Notes: generated by a model from the letters alone, not told the origin. Positions 53,858-64,000 are shown, counted from the stretch's first letter. The stretch: DNA of 64,000 nucleotides from Diploptera punctata (GCA_030220185.1 JASPKZ010009731.1:17095-81094); one strand, 5' to 3'. Made by a program: numbers and translations.

Positions 53858-53880
53858 TAACAGCAATAATAATAATAGCA
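53815..53880 (+). repeat. (AAT)n microsatellite
   Basis: AAT run with CAGCAATAA interruptions, directly before an RTE1 fragment. Confidence 0.9.
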
Positions 53881-54515
53881 GATTTGAAGAAGTGGCTGCA
53901 TTCAAATACATAGGAACAATAACTACAAATAGGAATGAGGTGGACAGATAAATTAAACATAAGCCAAAATCTGGAAATGCATGCTATTATGCATTGCAGG
54001 GACTCTTCTCGTCCTAATTTCTCTCAAAAATACATTAAACTGAAAATATATAAAACTGTTATTCTTCCTGTTATATTATATGGGTGCCAAACCTGAACTC
54101 TTACTTTAAAGAAAGAGAAAATATTATGAGGATTTGTAAATAAAGTTCTTAGGAAAATGTTTTATTCAAAGAGGAATGAACAGACAGGCAAATGGAGAAA
54201 TGTAAAAAAATAGTGAGGTACATGAACTTTATAGGAAATCAGATGTAATAAGAACAGTTAAGTCTCGTAGACTGTGATGGACAGGACATGTGGCACGAGT
54301 ACGGAATGAAAGAGGGGGCATGGAAACTGTTTGTAAGAAAGCCAGAGGCGAAACTCCAGTTAGTATACCAAGAATGAGGTGGGAGAATAACGTTAACAAT
54401 GATTTGAGGAAGTAATTTATAAGGGGATGATAATATATTAGCTCAGGATAGGGATGTATAGAGAACTTATGTCCACGCGGCCATTACCCTACGGGTTCCA
54501 TAGTGCCAGTAAGTT

Positions 54516-54518
<3 letters not shown>
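53881..54518 (+). pseudogene. RTE family 1, old 3' fragment
   Basis: Starts at the codons for EEVAAFKYIGTIT, continues through HPVILYGCQT, FVNKVLRKMF, RTVKSRRL, WTGHVAR and RMRWENNVNNDL with many frame breaks, and ends GTGCCAGTAAGTTAG. It is more diverged than the other RTE1 copies, so older. Microsatellites flank both sides. Confidence 0.8.
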
Positions 54519-54594
<76 letters not shown>

Positions 54595-54596
54595 TA
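54519..54596 (+). repeat. (AAT)n microsatellite
   Basis: Almost perfect AAT run between the 3' ends of a plus-strand RTE1 and a minus-strand RTE2. Confidence 0.95.
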
Positions 54597-54604
54597 CTTA
54601 ATAC

Positions 54605-56548
54605 TTAATACAGGCTTCCACTTTGCAGCAGTTTGCCTTTTATTCCTGCTTTCCAGAGATTTCTATTTTCCCACTGACCATCTTCAATACCCCTCTTCAT
54701 CATGGCATCATATATTCCCTCATACCATGCTCTTCTACTTCTCCCCCTCCTCCTTCTGCCTGGTACCTTCCAATCCAACACCTGTTTAGGCCACTGGTCT
54801 TCCGGCATCCGTTGTACATGTCCATACCACTGTAGAGCTCTCTTTGTTATCCTATCGATAACAGTTTCTTGTGCATCCATTTCTTGCCTGATATATGTAT
54901 TTCGAATATGTTGTAGCCTGGATATTCTCATACTTCTCCGTAATCCATCCATTTCAGTCGCCAAGATTCTTTTCTGCATCCTTTCATTTATTGTCCAGCT
55001 TTCTGATCCATATGTAAGTATACTTTCTATTATTGTCTGTATAATCCCATTTTTTGTTTTTCTGGTCAAATTTATTTTCCAAAAAAGACCATTCAGGGAT
55101 CTAATCGCCTTCCATGCACAATTTACTCTGTTAATAATATATTTTTCACAAGTACCAGATTTATCTATTATAGATCCAAGATATTTAAATTCTTCAACAC
55201 GTTTAATTATCATATTATTTATTTGTAGGTCTTCTGAATTTCCTCCGATTACCATATATTCTGTTTTAATATAATTTATCTTCAGTCCACCTACCTCAAA
55301 TGCATCGACCAACTTTCTAATCATATATTCTTTATCTTGTCCTATTATAATCTGGTCATCAGCGAATAATAAATTGTGCAGTAAATGGTCATTAATGTTG
55401 ATTCCCATTCCCCTACATGACTTATTCCATTTCATTAATACATCTTCTAAATATATCTTGAACAATGTTGGTGACATCCCGCATCCTTGTCTTAATCCTT
55501 TTGTTATATCAAATTCTGAGGATATTCTATTTCCAACCTTAATACTTGCTTTACAATCATACATTCTTTTTATAAAATGTATGAGAGATTTAGATATTCC
55601 AAACTTCTCCATTGCCACCCAAAGCTTGTTGATGGGTACAGAGTCATATGCCTTTTCCAGGTCTATAAATGCCATATGAACTTCTTTTCCTTTAGCCAAC
55701 ATCTTTTCCGTAATCTGCCTGATCAGAAATATATTATCAAGGCATGATTTACCTGCTGTGAAACCTGTTTGTTCTTCTGATATTCTATTTTGTATTAGTT
55801 CCTCCAATCTAATTTTAATAATTGTACTTAACATTCTACTAATTGCTGCCATAACACTGATCCCTCTATAGTTTGATGGATCTCTTTTATTCCCTTTATT
55901 TTTGTATATTGCACTAATATACGATAACTTCCACTCATCTGGAATAGGATCTCCTTCTATCACTTGGTTAAAAAGTCTAGTTAAAATTCTTATAATTCCT
56001 GAACCACCATATTTAATTAGTTCCATGGTTATTCCTCCTGGACCTGCCGCTTTTCCATTTTTTGCTGTTCTCAACACGTTTCTTACCTCCTCTTCTGTTA
56101 TAGGTTCTATTAAGTCACCCTTTCCATTATCCAGTGTAGCATAGTCTATAAATTCTCTCCTAGTTTCTGTTAAAAGCATTTTAAAATATTCCTGAAAAGT
56201 TTTCATTGGTACTAAATTAAAACTCTTTGCCATATTATCATTTCGCATGTTTGTAATTGTCCTCCATGCTTGGGCTGACTTTGAATAGCCTACTGTATGC
56301 TCGATTTCTCCACATACCCTATTCCACATTTCTTTTTTATGTTTCCTGACTTCTGCTTTAACCTTTCTTTTAAGTATGTTATAACTTTGATAATCTTCAT
56401 CTTTCTTGGAACTTAAATATTTTTGATATGCATTTTTCTTTTCTGTTATGATATCAAGTATTTCCTTATTCACCCAATGGTTTTTATGGTGTTTATCATT
56501 TTCCAGACCAAGTGCTTCTCTTGCTGCTTCATGTATATATTTTTTCAA
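54605..56548 (-). CDS. RTE family 2-like reverse transcriptase and C-terminal domain
   Basis: 647 codons without a stop. RT motifs: KAAGPGGITMELIKYGG, LSYISAIYKNKGNKRDPSNY, RGISVMAAISRMLSTIIK, EQTGFTAGKSCLDNIFLIRQ, AFIDLEKAYDSVPINKLW (catalytic Asp), TKGLRQGCGMSPTLFKIYLE, LLHNLLFADDQIIIGQ (FADD catalytic box). The C-terminal part has EFKYLGSIIDKSG, LTYGSESWTINERMQKRIL, RRALQWYGHVQRM-like and GRSRRAWYEGIYDAM. The visible start is internal; the endonuclease is separated by a frameshift near 56570. The catalytic residues look intact. Confidence 0.85.
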   Translation of the reverse strand: MKKYIHEAAREALGLENDKHHKNHWVNKEILDIITEKKNAYQKYLSSKKDEDYQSYNILKRKVKAEVRKHKKEMWNRVCGEIEHTVGYSKSAQAWRTITNMRNDNMAKSFNLVPMKTFQEYFKMLLTETRREFIDYATLDNGKGDLIEPITEEEVRNVLRTAKNGKAAGPGGITMELIKYGGSGIIRILTRLFNQVIEGDPIPDEWKLSYISAIYKNKGNKRDPSNYRGISVMAAISRMLSTIIKIRLEELIQNRISEEQTGFTAGKSCLDNIFLIRQITEKMLAKGKEVHMAFIDLEKAYDSVPINKLWVAMEKFGISKSLIHFIKRMYDCKASIKVGNRISSEFDITKGLRQGCGMSPTLFKIYLEDVLMKWNKSCRGMGININDHLLHNLLFADDQIIIGQDKEYMIRKLVDAFEVGGLKINYIKTEYMVIGGNSEDLQINNMIIKRVEEFKYLGSIIDKSGTCEKYIINRVNCAWKAIRSLNGLFWKINLTRKTKNGIIQTIIESILTYGSESWTINERMQKRILATEMDGLRRSMRISRLQHIRNTYIRQEMDAQETVIDRITKRALQWYGHVQRMPEDQWPKQVLDWKVPGRRRRGRSRRAWYEGIYDAMMKRGIEDGQWENRNLWKAGIKGKLLQSGSLY

Positions 56549-56589
56549 ATGTTCATAAATAACGACAGAGTTCCAATCTTCATCAAATT

Positions 56590-57111
56590 TTAATTTTTCG
56601 GTGAGGCGTTGGGCATATAGATTTTAATACTCTCATCTTGTAGTAAATGTAGATTATATCTACATTTTTCTAATTCATTTTCTATTTCTATATTTTGATC
56701 TTTATTTACCTTTTGCCTGTTTATAGGGCATACTATCCTAGTTGACAGCATATAATGATCTGTTCCACATTCGGGTCCTCGATTCACTCTAACATCTTGA
56801 ACTATAATATTTCTCCGTTTCCTCACTATTACATAATCAATTATCGATCGTAGATCTTTAGTGCGTTGTTCCCACGTATATCTATGGATGTCCCGATGTT
56901 TAAACATCGAATTCATAATAATTAGGTCATTCACTTTGCATTCTCCTTTTAAACGTTGTCCATTTTCATTCTCAATATCTTCTCCATATGGACCAACTAT
57001 GTCAGCTGTCCCCTTTCCAACTCTGCTATTCAAATCTCCCATAATTATTAATTCCTTCTTTTGAGAAATCTTTTCTACCAATCCAGTAAATTTTTCAAAG
57101 TATTCTTCCAT
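56590..57111 (-). pseudogene. RTE family 2-like endonuclease, C-terminal part
   Basis: Frame with ELIIMGDLNSRVGKG (GDFN motif with Leu for Phe), HRDIHRYTWEQRTKD, IDYVIVRKRRNI and the GTDHY motif. It is cut off from the neighbouring frames by shifts near 57100 and 56580. It corresponds to 7736-8100. Confidence 0.75.
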
Positions 57112-57457
57112 TATTACTTGTGATGCATCGTTTGTTGGGGCATATGTACATATTATTTACTAATTCTTTCCCATACATTGTTATTTCCATAACTATAAAT
57201 CTTGCATCTATTTCTTCTATTTGTTTTATTGAGGATTTCCATCTCTTCTTAATTAAAATTGATACTCCTCCTTTAGCTGTCTCCGATTTTTCCACCCCAC
57301 TCCATACATGCATGTATTTACCAACCATTTCTTGACCTTTCCCTTTCCTTTTCGTTTCTGTCAGAACTGCTATATCCACCCCCTTCTTTGTAATCCCGTT
57401 AAGTACTTCATTATTCTTAGCATTCCAACCTTGTGTGTTCCAAGTTGCCAAAATCAT
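57095..57457 (-). pseudogene. RTE family 2-like endonuclease, N-terminal part
   Basis: MILATWNTQGWNAKNNEVLN, then DIAVLTETKRKGKGQE (catalytic Glu) and GGVSILIKKRWKSS. It is broken after NNMYI, where a shift follows (APNKRC region). An upstream basic block (RINRRRLWLRK-like) near 57480-57520 matches family 2. Confidence 0.75.
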
Positions 57458-57535
57458 TGACCTTTTTCTTAGCCAAAGTCTACGCCTGTTGATCTGTCCG
57501 GCTTTATCTCTCTTTGCAGGAAACGTAACAATTAT

Positions 57536-57545
57536 TTTAATAATA

Positions 57546-57576
<31 letters not shown>

Positions 57577-57580
57577 TGCT
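57536..57580 (+). repeat. (AAT)n microsatellite
   Basis: AAT run with an AATAGT interruption at the 5' side of the minus RTE. Confidence 0.95.
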
Positions 57581-57645
57581 TTATTTTACTTCATGTAGTT
57601 AAGACCGTAAGGTTTTGTCTTTCACTTCACCAGATTGAATTATAG
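57581..57645 (-). mobile_element. CR1-group LINE 3' end fragment
   Basis: Plus strand TTTACTTCATGTAGTTAAGA, GACCGTAAGGTTTTG and TTCACTTCACCAG resemble 11409-11480. The stem AAGACC/GGTTTT keeps five of six pairs on the minus-strand RNA. Only the 3' tip is present, as in very short 5'-truncated insertions. Confidence 0.4.
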
Positions 57646-57691
57646 AAATTATGGTTTATCTAGAACCTGATTAATAATTATTAATTATATT

Positions 57692-58025
57692 ATATATATC
57701 CATCCGTAGTAATTCTGCCCGAAGGCAGGTCCTTCACTGCAATCATAGCATGTTCATGCTATGCATGCAGCTTTACTAGGGAATTGTAGGTGTGGTAGCT
57801 TCCCGTTACTATTCACACCGGTGAAGGATGATGATGATGATAATGATGATGGCCATATGATTTCGGGGACCGTTTGGGCCTTAAAGATTTCCTGACATTT
57901 GTCTTACAGGTGAGGAAAAACTCCGATAAAACCTCACCCAGAAAAACTGTCCCGACCGGGGATCGAACCCGGGCCCGCTGCGTGACAAGGCAGCACGCTA
58001 CCTCGAGACCACAGAGTGGTGGACT
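57692..58025 (-). mobile_element. SINE family A, minus strand
   Basis: On the plus strand TCCGTAGTAATTCTGCCCG, GCAATCATAGCATG, CTTACAGGTGAGG, GGGATCGAACCCGGGCCC and CTACCTCGAGACCACAG. A full-length copy. Confidence 0.9.
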
Positions 58026-58031
58026 ATTATG

Positions 58032-58034
<3 letters not shown>

Positions 58035-58062
<28 letters not shown>

Positions 58063-58121
58063 ATTATAAACTTTAGAGACTCGAGTTCGAATCCCGACTC
58101 AAGCATTCATTTTCTTTTCAT

Positions 58122-58155
<34 letters not shown>
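58035..58155 (+). mobile_element. Short tRNA-like element (family E), truncated, within (TA)n
   Basis: GAGACTCGAGTTCGAATCCC (B box) and the tail ATTCATTTTCTTTTCAT lie between TA runs at about 58040-58066 and 58123-58152. The A-box half is missing. Confidence 0.55.
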
Positions 58156-58156
<1 letters not shown>

Positions 58157-58215
58157 TATAATGTATAATAGGCAAACCCTAACAATATGTACATGATAAG
58201 GAATGAACGAAAAAA

Positions 58216-58234
58216 GATTTTAATTGTAGTAGTA

Positions 58235-58266
<32 letters not shown>
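58216..58266 (+). repeat. AGT/AAT microsatellite
   Basis: GTAGTAGTAATAATAATAAT run. Confidence 0.9.
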
Positions 58267-58621
58267 CTATAATTCGATTAAATAAATAGCTTGTCAAAGA
58301 AAGTAAAAGTATAAAAGCGTAACAAAATTCACCTAGAACATGGTTACATACCATATTTTCTTGAGAAATGTTTAGTGAGCTTTTATCGAACTGTTTTTTG
58401 TCGGTCAGTCCTTAATGGGAGGGAATTCTAGAGTGAGGTGGCTGTAAACAGGACGGATGAAGAATAGTGAGATGTTATATGTAGAGTTATTTTTTCTCTC
58501 GATCGTGAGTTTAATTAAGATGAGAATAAAGTATAACTTACAGCCTACTGAGATGCACCCGAACATCCTGGATGAGACAACACTTAGTTTATTATTGTGT
58601 TTCAAATTTATATTATAAGTC
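58267..58621. other. No recognisable feature
   Basis: AT-rich DNA up to the left target-site duplication of the next RTE1. Confidence 0.5.
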
Positions 58622-58631
58622 TCACTTGTGT

Positions 58632-59401
58632 CAATTGGGTATTGTGTTAGACGGGAAACCACCAAGTTACTAAAGAGTAAGAAGAGGGAATATTTGAGAG
58701 AGAAGATTAATGACCTTGAAATGAATGCAAAAAATAGGAACATTAGAGAATTATATCAGGGAATTATTATAGAGAAGAAAGGGTTTCAGGCTAGAACAAA
58801 CATAATTCGGAATGAAAATGGGGATATGATTGCAGATTCCAAGAGTATATTAAATAGATGGAAAAGTTATTTTAATCAGCTATTAAATGTACATACAGAA
58901 CAGGACATTGAGGAGGATAAGTTACAGACAGCAGAAATGCTAGTCGCAGAGCCAAGTGCATTAGAGGTTGAAATGGCAATTGAAAAATTGAAGATGTATA
59001 AAGCATCAGTTCAGATGAGATCCCAGCAGAACTGATAAAATCGGGGGGAGAAAAATTGATGGACAAGATACGCTGGTTGCTTAGTATGATTTGGGAAAAA
59101 GAAGCTCTTCCAGATGAATGGAAGGAATCAATTATCGTACCAATTTATAAGAAAGGAGATAAAACTGATTGCAACAACTATAGGGGCATCTCATTACTTT
59201 CAACTTCGTACAAAATTCTAACAAATATATTAGTAAGCAGACTTACTCCCTATATTGATGACATTCTAGGAGATCATCAATGTGCATTTAGAAGAAACAG
59301 GTCTACAACAGATCAGATTTTTAGTATAAGACAGATTTTAAAAAAGAAATGGGAATATAATGGTACTGTACATCAACTATATGTAGACTTCAAAAAAGCA
59401 T
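58632..59401 (+). pseudogene. RTE1 linker and RT start, broken
   Basis: Frames 58628-59035 and 59056-59460 encode VRRETTKLLKSKKREYLREK, the linker, SGG, then WLLSMIWEKEALPDEWKESI, NYRGISLLSTSYKILTN, and AFRRNRSTTDQIFSIRQIL. A one-base loss near 59008 (KASVQMRSQQN) and an extra C near 59442 shift the frame. Confidence 0.8.
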
Positions 59402-60481
59402 ATGATTCAATTAAGAGGGAGAAGTTATATAGTATCCCTGCTGGAGTTCGGAATTCCTAAAAAGTTAGTTAGACTTATACGAATGTGTCTAAATGGCTCA
59501 ACGAGTAGAGTGCGTGTAGGCAAACAGTTTTCAGACACTTTTGAAATCCAGAATGGGTTGAAGCAAGGAGATGCACTATCTCCTCTACTATTTAATTTTG
59601 TACTAGAGCATGCCATTAAATCTTTAGAGAATGAGGAAGGCTTACAACTGAATGGTATTAATAAGCTGTTAGTTTATGCTGATGATGTAGTACTACTGGC
59701 CGATAGCGAGGAGATACTAAAGGCCAACACGCACACACTATTGAGTAACACTAAGAAATTAGGACTGGAAGTAAATATCAGTAAAACTAAATATATGGTC
59801 ACACGTAGAAATACATTATATAATGGAAATGGACAGCTAATAACAAATGAGGGAAATTTTGAGGAATTGGCTGAATTCAAATACCTAGGAACAATAATCA
59901 CAAATAGGAATGAGATGCACAAAGAAATTAAACATAGGCTCAATTCTGGAAATGCATGCTATTATGCATTGCAGAGACTTTTGATGTCCCAACTCCTTTC
60001 AAAAAACGTTAAGCTGAAAATATATAAAACTATTATTCTACCAGTTATATTATATGGGTGCGAAACATGGACTCTTACTTTAAGGGAGGAAAGGAGATTA
60101 CGAGTATTTGAGAATAAAGTTCTTAGGAAAATTTTTGGACCAAAGAGAGATGAACAGACAGGTGAATGGAGAAGACTACATAACAATGAACTACATAGTC
60201 TTTATAGGAAGCCAGATATAATAAGAACAGTTAAGTCCCGTAGACCGCGATGGGCAGGACATGTTGCGCGTATGGGGAATGAAAGACGTGCATGGAAACT
60301 TCTTGTAGGAAAGCCAGAAGGAAAACGCCCAGTTGGTAGACCAAGAATGAGGTGGGAGAACAACATTAACTATGATTTGAGGGAAGTAGATTATACAGGG
60401 AATGATTGGAAAGCATTAGCTCAGGATAGGAATATATGGAGAGCTTATGTCCGTGCGGCCATGAACCTACGGGTTCGATAG
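59402..60481 (+). CDS. RTE1 reverse transcriptase, palm to C-terminus
   Basis: 359 codons. The first 14 or so are out of the original frame; from LLEFGIPKKLVRLIRMCLNG on it is true RT. LKQGDALSPLLFNFVLEHA, KLLVYADDVVLLADSEE (catalytic), LAEFKYLGTIITNR, YGCETWTLTLREERR, WAGHVARMG, RPRMRWENNINYDL and MNLRVR then stop. Apart from the missing upstream part it is intact and almost identical to 25714-26712. Confidence 0.82.
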   Translation: MIQLRGRSYIVSLLEFGIPKKLVRLIRMCLNGSTSRVRVGKQFSDTFEIQNGLKQGDALSPLLFNFVLEHAIKSLENEEGLQLNGINKLLVYADDVVLLADSEEILKANTHTLLSNTKKLGLEVNISKTKYMVTRRNTLYNGNGQLITNEGNFEELAEFKYLGTIITNRNEMHKEIKHRLNSGNACYYALQRLLMSQLLSKNVKLKIYKTIILPVILYGCETWTLTLREERRLRVFENKVLRKIFGPKRDEQTGEWRRLHNNELHSLYRKPDIIRTVKSRRPRWAGHVARMGNERRAWKLLVGKPEGKRPVGRPRMRWENNINYDLREVDYTGNDWKALAQDRNIWRAYVRAAMNLRVR

Positions 60482-60523
60482 TGCCAGTGAGTAAGTAAGT
60501 AAGTAAGTAAGTATCACTTGTGT

Positions 60524-61599
60524 TTTTAAAGCTAATCGTGTATTTTTTTACTACGCGGCAATGTAACGGTTCAGTTGTGTAACTGACCTCTCAGAGGTCC
60601 GGGTATACCAGCACAATTTCCTTTACATCTGGAATAGGGTACTCAAATCTCTCTGACTGGTTGCTTGATATGAGAAATAATTAAATTCGTTAACTAAGAT
60701 TGAGGTATTTGGTTCATGGTAATGTATACTTAAATCCAGTATCAGCAGCCATTTAAAATAATATCTCATTGGTGATGCAACAACATTGATATATTTTTTC
60801 TACTATTATAACAATCAATGACGCTTTAGTTCGTAGTTACTAGGCAACAAAACTTATATTCTAAGAAAACACGCTATTAAAACATAAAACACAGGTTCAA
60901 CAAACGCAAAATACACCTTAATTGTTGATTTATCGTGTCTTTCCCCCCCCCCCCAAAGCCCACATTACTCCCTCTGTAAACATATCGTTTCGTCAATAAA
61001 TAAATATTATTAGATATACTAAATATACTAAATATACTATACTCTAAACGTTGATAAAATATTGTATACAACACGTTACAGAATTAGGTTTAATAGGTCG
61101 CTACTTCGGTCGTATTCTAATTTGAGCATCTCGTTACTAAAGTCTGCTTTTGTATAACTAGTCGTCTAAATAACTATTAAATAGTATATTAGATACGATG
61201 CGAGGTTGAGACATGGTTTTTACACAATCGAGGAAAAATGTGTGAGATTCTGTAAAACACTTCACAAACGTGCGTACTACGTTATTTTTTGCACGATGAT
61301 GTTTTCAAAATAATAAATAATAGTAAAATAATAACAACTTTGTTGGAAATATTTCGCTCATTATAAACAACTGACTAACGTTAACAGTGTGGCAATGTTT
61401 ATTAGTTGAAACAACAGGAGGCCTTGAGAACAATTATTGATAACATGGCCGCAATTACGTACTTATTGTTTTATATTGCTTCAAATAAAGTTCAGTTCAT
61501 TTAAATGCAGTGATTTGTTCCGTATTATGTATATTAACACTATCTTTTGGATATTTTCTGTATATACATTGTACGTAGTATACACAGACAACAGTGGTT
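60524..61599. other. No recognised gene; poly-C run at 60944-60955
   Basis: AT-rich DNA. A run of about 12 C is the only striking feature, with short ACTAAATATACT repeats near 61015-61040. Confidence 0.45.
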
Positions 61600-61710
61600 T
61601 TACTTCCCGCACGTGGGTGTAAATGTAATATTACAGTATAGTTATTTAGGTTGGCAACGCCGAAATGTAGGAAGTTGAACTTTCAAAAATGGTCCCCATT
61701 GCTGGTAAGT
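61600..61710 (+). other. Candidate first exon with splice donor
   Basis: AAAAATGG at 61687-61692 gives an ATG at 61689. After ATG GTC CCC ATT GCT G comes GTAAGTA (61705-61711), a consensus donor. Upstream CACGTGGG and GGCAACGCCG make a small GC-richer patch in very AT-rich DNA. This fits a 5' exon, but such a short coding piece could easily be chance. Confidence 0.2.
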
Positions 61711-62669
61711 ACGACAAAACGCACTATCCGCAATATTTTTTTTGTATCTAATATTTATCATTTGTAATTTTTCCAACATTTTTTCACACGTAACCGCGGT
61801 TTCATTTACATTCTGAAGGGCAACGATTTGTTATTACAAGTATGGCTGTATTCGCATTTATCCATAAAATTGTAAATCTATTACTTTATCCTAACCTGTG
61901 TATCCTCATTTATATACATTTTTTATGAAAAGGCATCAGATCATCCTAGGCAATGTGTTCATTTAACTTAAGGGTGAAGGAATCTCACAACACGTGGTTA
62001 CTTAAGTAATTCCTGCCTAAGGATGGTCAATTAAACCAGGAGGTTAAACGCCCTGTATCGTGGGAAAGGATCGGGTCGTGTGCTCATGAAATATCCAGAT
62101 AATATCAATATTCACATCACGTCATCGCCATTATGCTTTGTGTAACATCTTATGAAGTAGGTGAAATTATACTGTGTCGACCTTGCATCGGGTCAATGTC
62201 ACATTTAGGTTCCATTTAATTCATATATATATATATATATATAATTTCCTTTAATTTAGTTAATATCAATTATTTCTTCAGTACCTATTTCAGAACTATT
62301 GAGTTTATCACTTCCAAGTGTTAAAAATAAGCAAATTTGTCTTAATTCTTATTTAAATTTCATTTTGAGATGCTTCAGTATCTTTGATCAAATTTCATCT
62401 AAGTTTCGAGAAACAACTGTATTGTATTCTTTATCTGTATTAATGTGCTTTCTGTATACATAAATAATTTTAAAATATTTTAATTTTAATGAGAATTTAT
62501 TATAACAATTCATTTATAGTTAAGTATTATCTAAAGTAGATAAATTTTGTCCTACAGTTATTATTCTTTTTATTATTTAAATTTTCAAAAATCTTTTATG
62601 TGATATTTTTATAATTCACCATAAATTGGTAAAGTATGTTCAATCTTGGGTTGATATAGTTAATTATAT
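61711..62669. other. No recognised gene; (TA)n at 62223-62242
   Basis: AT-rich DNA. A slightly GC-richer section at about 61970-62230 ends in a TA run and may be a SINE body, but no tRNA boxes were found. Confidence 0.4.
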
Positions 62670-63316
62670 AATTTGAGGAATTGGCTGAATTCAAATACCT
62701 AGGAACAAAATCACAAATAGGAATGAGATGCACAAAGAAATTAAACACAGGCTCAATTCTGGAAATGCATGCTATTATGCATTGCAGAGACTTTTGATGT
62801 CCCAACTCCTTTCAAAAACGTTAAGCTGAAAATATATAAAACTATTATTGTACCAGTTATATTATATGGGTGCGAAACATGGACTCTTACTTAAGGGAGG
62901 AAAGGAGATTACGAGTATTTGAGAATAAAGTTCTTAGGAAAATTTTTGGACCAAAGAGAGATGAACAGACAGGTGAATGGAGAAGACTACATAACAATGA
63001 ACTACACGGTCTTTATAGGAAGCCAGATATAATAAGAACAGTTAAGTCCCGTAGACTGCGATGGGCAGGACATGTTGCGCGTATGGGGAATGAAAGACGT
63101 GCATGGAAACTTCTTGTAGGAAAGCCAGAAGGAAAACGCCCAGTTGGTAGACCAAGAATGAGGTGGGAGAACAACATTAACTATGATTGAGAGAAGTAGA
63201 TTATACAGGGAATGATTGGAAAGCATTAGCTCAGGATAGGGATGTATGGAGAGCTTATGTCCGTGCGGCCATGAACCTACGGGTTCGATAGTGCCAGTGA
63301 GTAAGTAAGTAAGTAT
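62670..63316 (+). pseudogene. RTE family 1, 3' fragment
   Basis: Begins near the codons for EELAEFKYLGT and runs to the (GTAA)n tail at about 63298-63316. The frame 62870-63190 carries LREERRLRVFENKVLRKIFG, RTVKSRRLRWAGHVARMG and RPRMRWENNINYD. Single-base losses near 62708, 62815, 62892 and 63187 break it. Very close to the copies at 23.5 and 58.6 kb. Confidence 0.88.
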
Positions 63317-64000
63317 ATTTTATTCAACGAGGCTCTATAGTAGTTCATTCCATCAACATCGGGATTCAAAGCTGGATGTAAACGAGCTGATCACTTTCTA
63401 AACACCTCTTATTTCAGACTTAAGACTATTTTATGTTCCGCAAATATACGACATGGTACCCATCGATTCGCTTCTCTTCTGTACAAAATCTTTTTATAGA
63501 TTTTTATGCCCTGGAAACCAAGACTGAGTGAATTATAGTGATGAACGTTTGTCTTATCACTGGCATACAGTACATGCATTGTACATTAAATTAGTGTGAA
63601 TTTGTAAGTGTCGCCAAGTTCTTATTTAATAGTAGTGTGGTTAGTATAACTATCCAAACTAATTATTTATTAAAAATATGTCCCTGTCCATAAAACTAAC
63701 GCACTGTAATGCTTTAAATTAAAATTAAAAAAATTAAGAATCACATCACAATGAATATTCAGACTAGCAGGCCCGGATTCAATACCCGGCAGGGTTCAAT
63801 ATGTATAGGGAGTTCGGGTAATATGTACCCTTCTGATTGAGTAGACCCTGTTAATATCTTCTTTAATTGATGCTGCCCTCTAACAGAAAATATTTTTACT
63901 TCTTCCCTCATCAACTCTGACGGGTTCAACGCCAGTTTATTTTATTCTTTGTGTGAAGAAGGGTTTATTTGTGATATTTATGAAAATGACCACTTAAAAG
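63317..64000. other. No gene; possible tRNA-like scrap at 63760-63800
   Basis: AT-rich DNA to the window edge. GGCCCGGATTCAATACCCGG at 63771-63790 resembles a B box with flanking stem, too little for a firm call. Confidence 0.35.

Larger units (their letters stand above)
54597..57535 (-). mobile_element. RTE family 2-like LINE, minus strand, nearly full coding length
   Basis: About 2.9 kb. Its 3' end has a TTAAGTATTAAGTAAT tail next to (AAT)n, and its 5' end near 57535 lies beside another AAT run (57536-57580), so it may have inserted into a microsatellite. It covers the endonuclease, linker, RT and C-terminal domain. It lacks the structured leader, so it is 5' truncated. Confidence 0.85.
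58632..60513 (+). mobile_element. RTE family 1, 5'-truncated, with target-site duplication
   Basis: Starts in the linker (CAATTGGGTA then GTTAGACGGGAAACC) and ends in the (GTAA)n tail. TCACTTGTGT is found at 58622-58631 and again at 60514-60523, an exact 10-bp target-site duplication. The copy is very similar to 24870-26744. Confidence 0.9.

Noticed and set aside
54454..54789. 111-codon frame with a polyasparagine run
   Set aside because: It is a reading of the (AAT)n microsatellite extended into the antisense of an RTE.
55374..57335. Plus-strand frames of 67-101 codons
   Set aside because: Antisense shadows of the minus-strand RTE family 2 copy.

Overview
The window looks like intergenic or intronic DNA from a large, repeat-rich animal genome, most likely an arthropod. 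The AT-rich background, the several RTE-type LINEs with (GTAA)n tails, a Penelope-like element, pogo/Tigger remnants and at least four tRNA-derived SINE families all fit an insect with a big genome; a cockroach- or termite-like polyneopteran is my best guess, not a demonstrated identity. I found no convincing complete host gene, rRNA, CRISPR or bacterial-style operon. Almost every long open frame belongs to a retrotransposon or is an artefact of a tandem repeat.

Layout. 1-725: GC-rich LINE-like 5' module and an inverted repeat. 2.5-5.6 kb: two minus-strand LINE remnants, one split by a 28-bp minisatellite. 6.9-17.1 kb: a three-layer nest, in which a full-length RTE (family 2) with a 14-bp target-site duplication holds a truncated RTE (family 1), which holds an inverted CR1-group LINE. 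17.2-18.5 kb: 64-bp satellite. 20.6-27.0 kb: two Penelope-like elements (PLEs) head to head, the plus-strand one carrying a nearly intact RTE1. 30.0-31.2 and 48.8-49.7 kb: two pogo/Tigger remnants in opposite orientation. 32.1-37.3 kb: 38 nearly identical 137-bp satellite units. 38.6-42.5 kb: an I-group LINE with RNase H. 43.9-46.3 kb: 56-bp satellite. 46.5-53.2 kb: SINEs and microsatellites. 53.2-58.2 kb: PLE, RTE and SINE fragments separated by AAT/ATT microsatellites. 58.6-63.3 kb: two more RTE1 copies.

How the parts relate. The mobile elements are parasites acting separately: LINEs copy by target-primed reverse transcription, the SINEs presumably borrow LINE machinery, and PLEs use a reverse transcriptase fused to a GIY-YIG endonuclease. 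All five RTE1 copies are on the plus strand and end in the same 3' tail. The four satellite arrays total about 10 kb, roughly 15 percent of the window.

Best leads: hammerhead-ribozyme-like cores at the 3' ends of three PLE copies, one overlapping the PLE stop codon; the PLE palindrome; the very homogeneous 137-bp array; a structured RTE 5' motif with compensatory changes; a tRNA-like element always next to dinucleotide repeats; and three weak candidate host exons (31275, 42652 and 61689). All identifications come from reading motifs by eye; no database search was possible.
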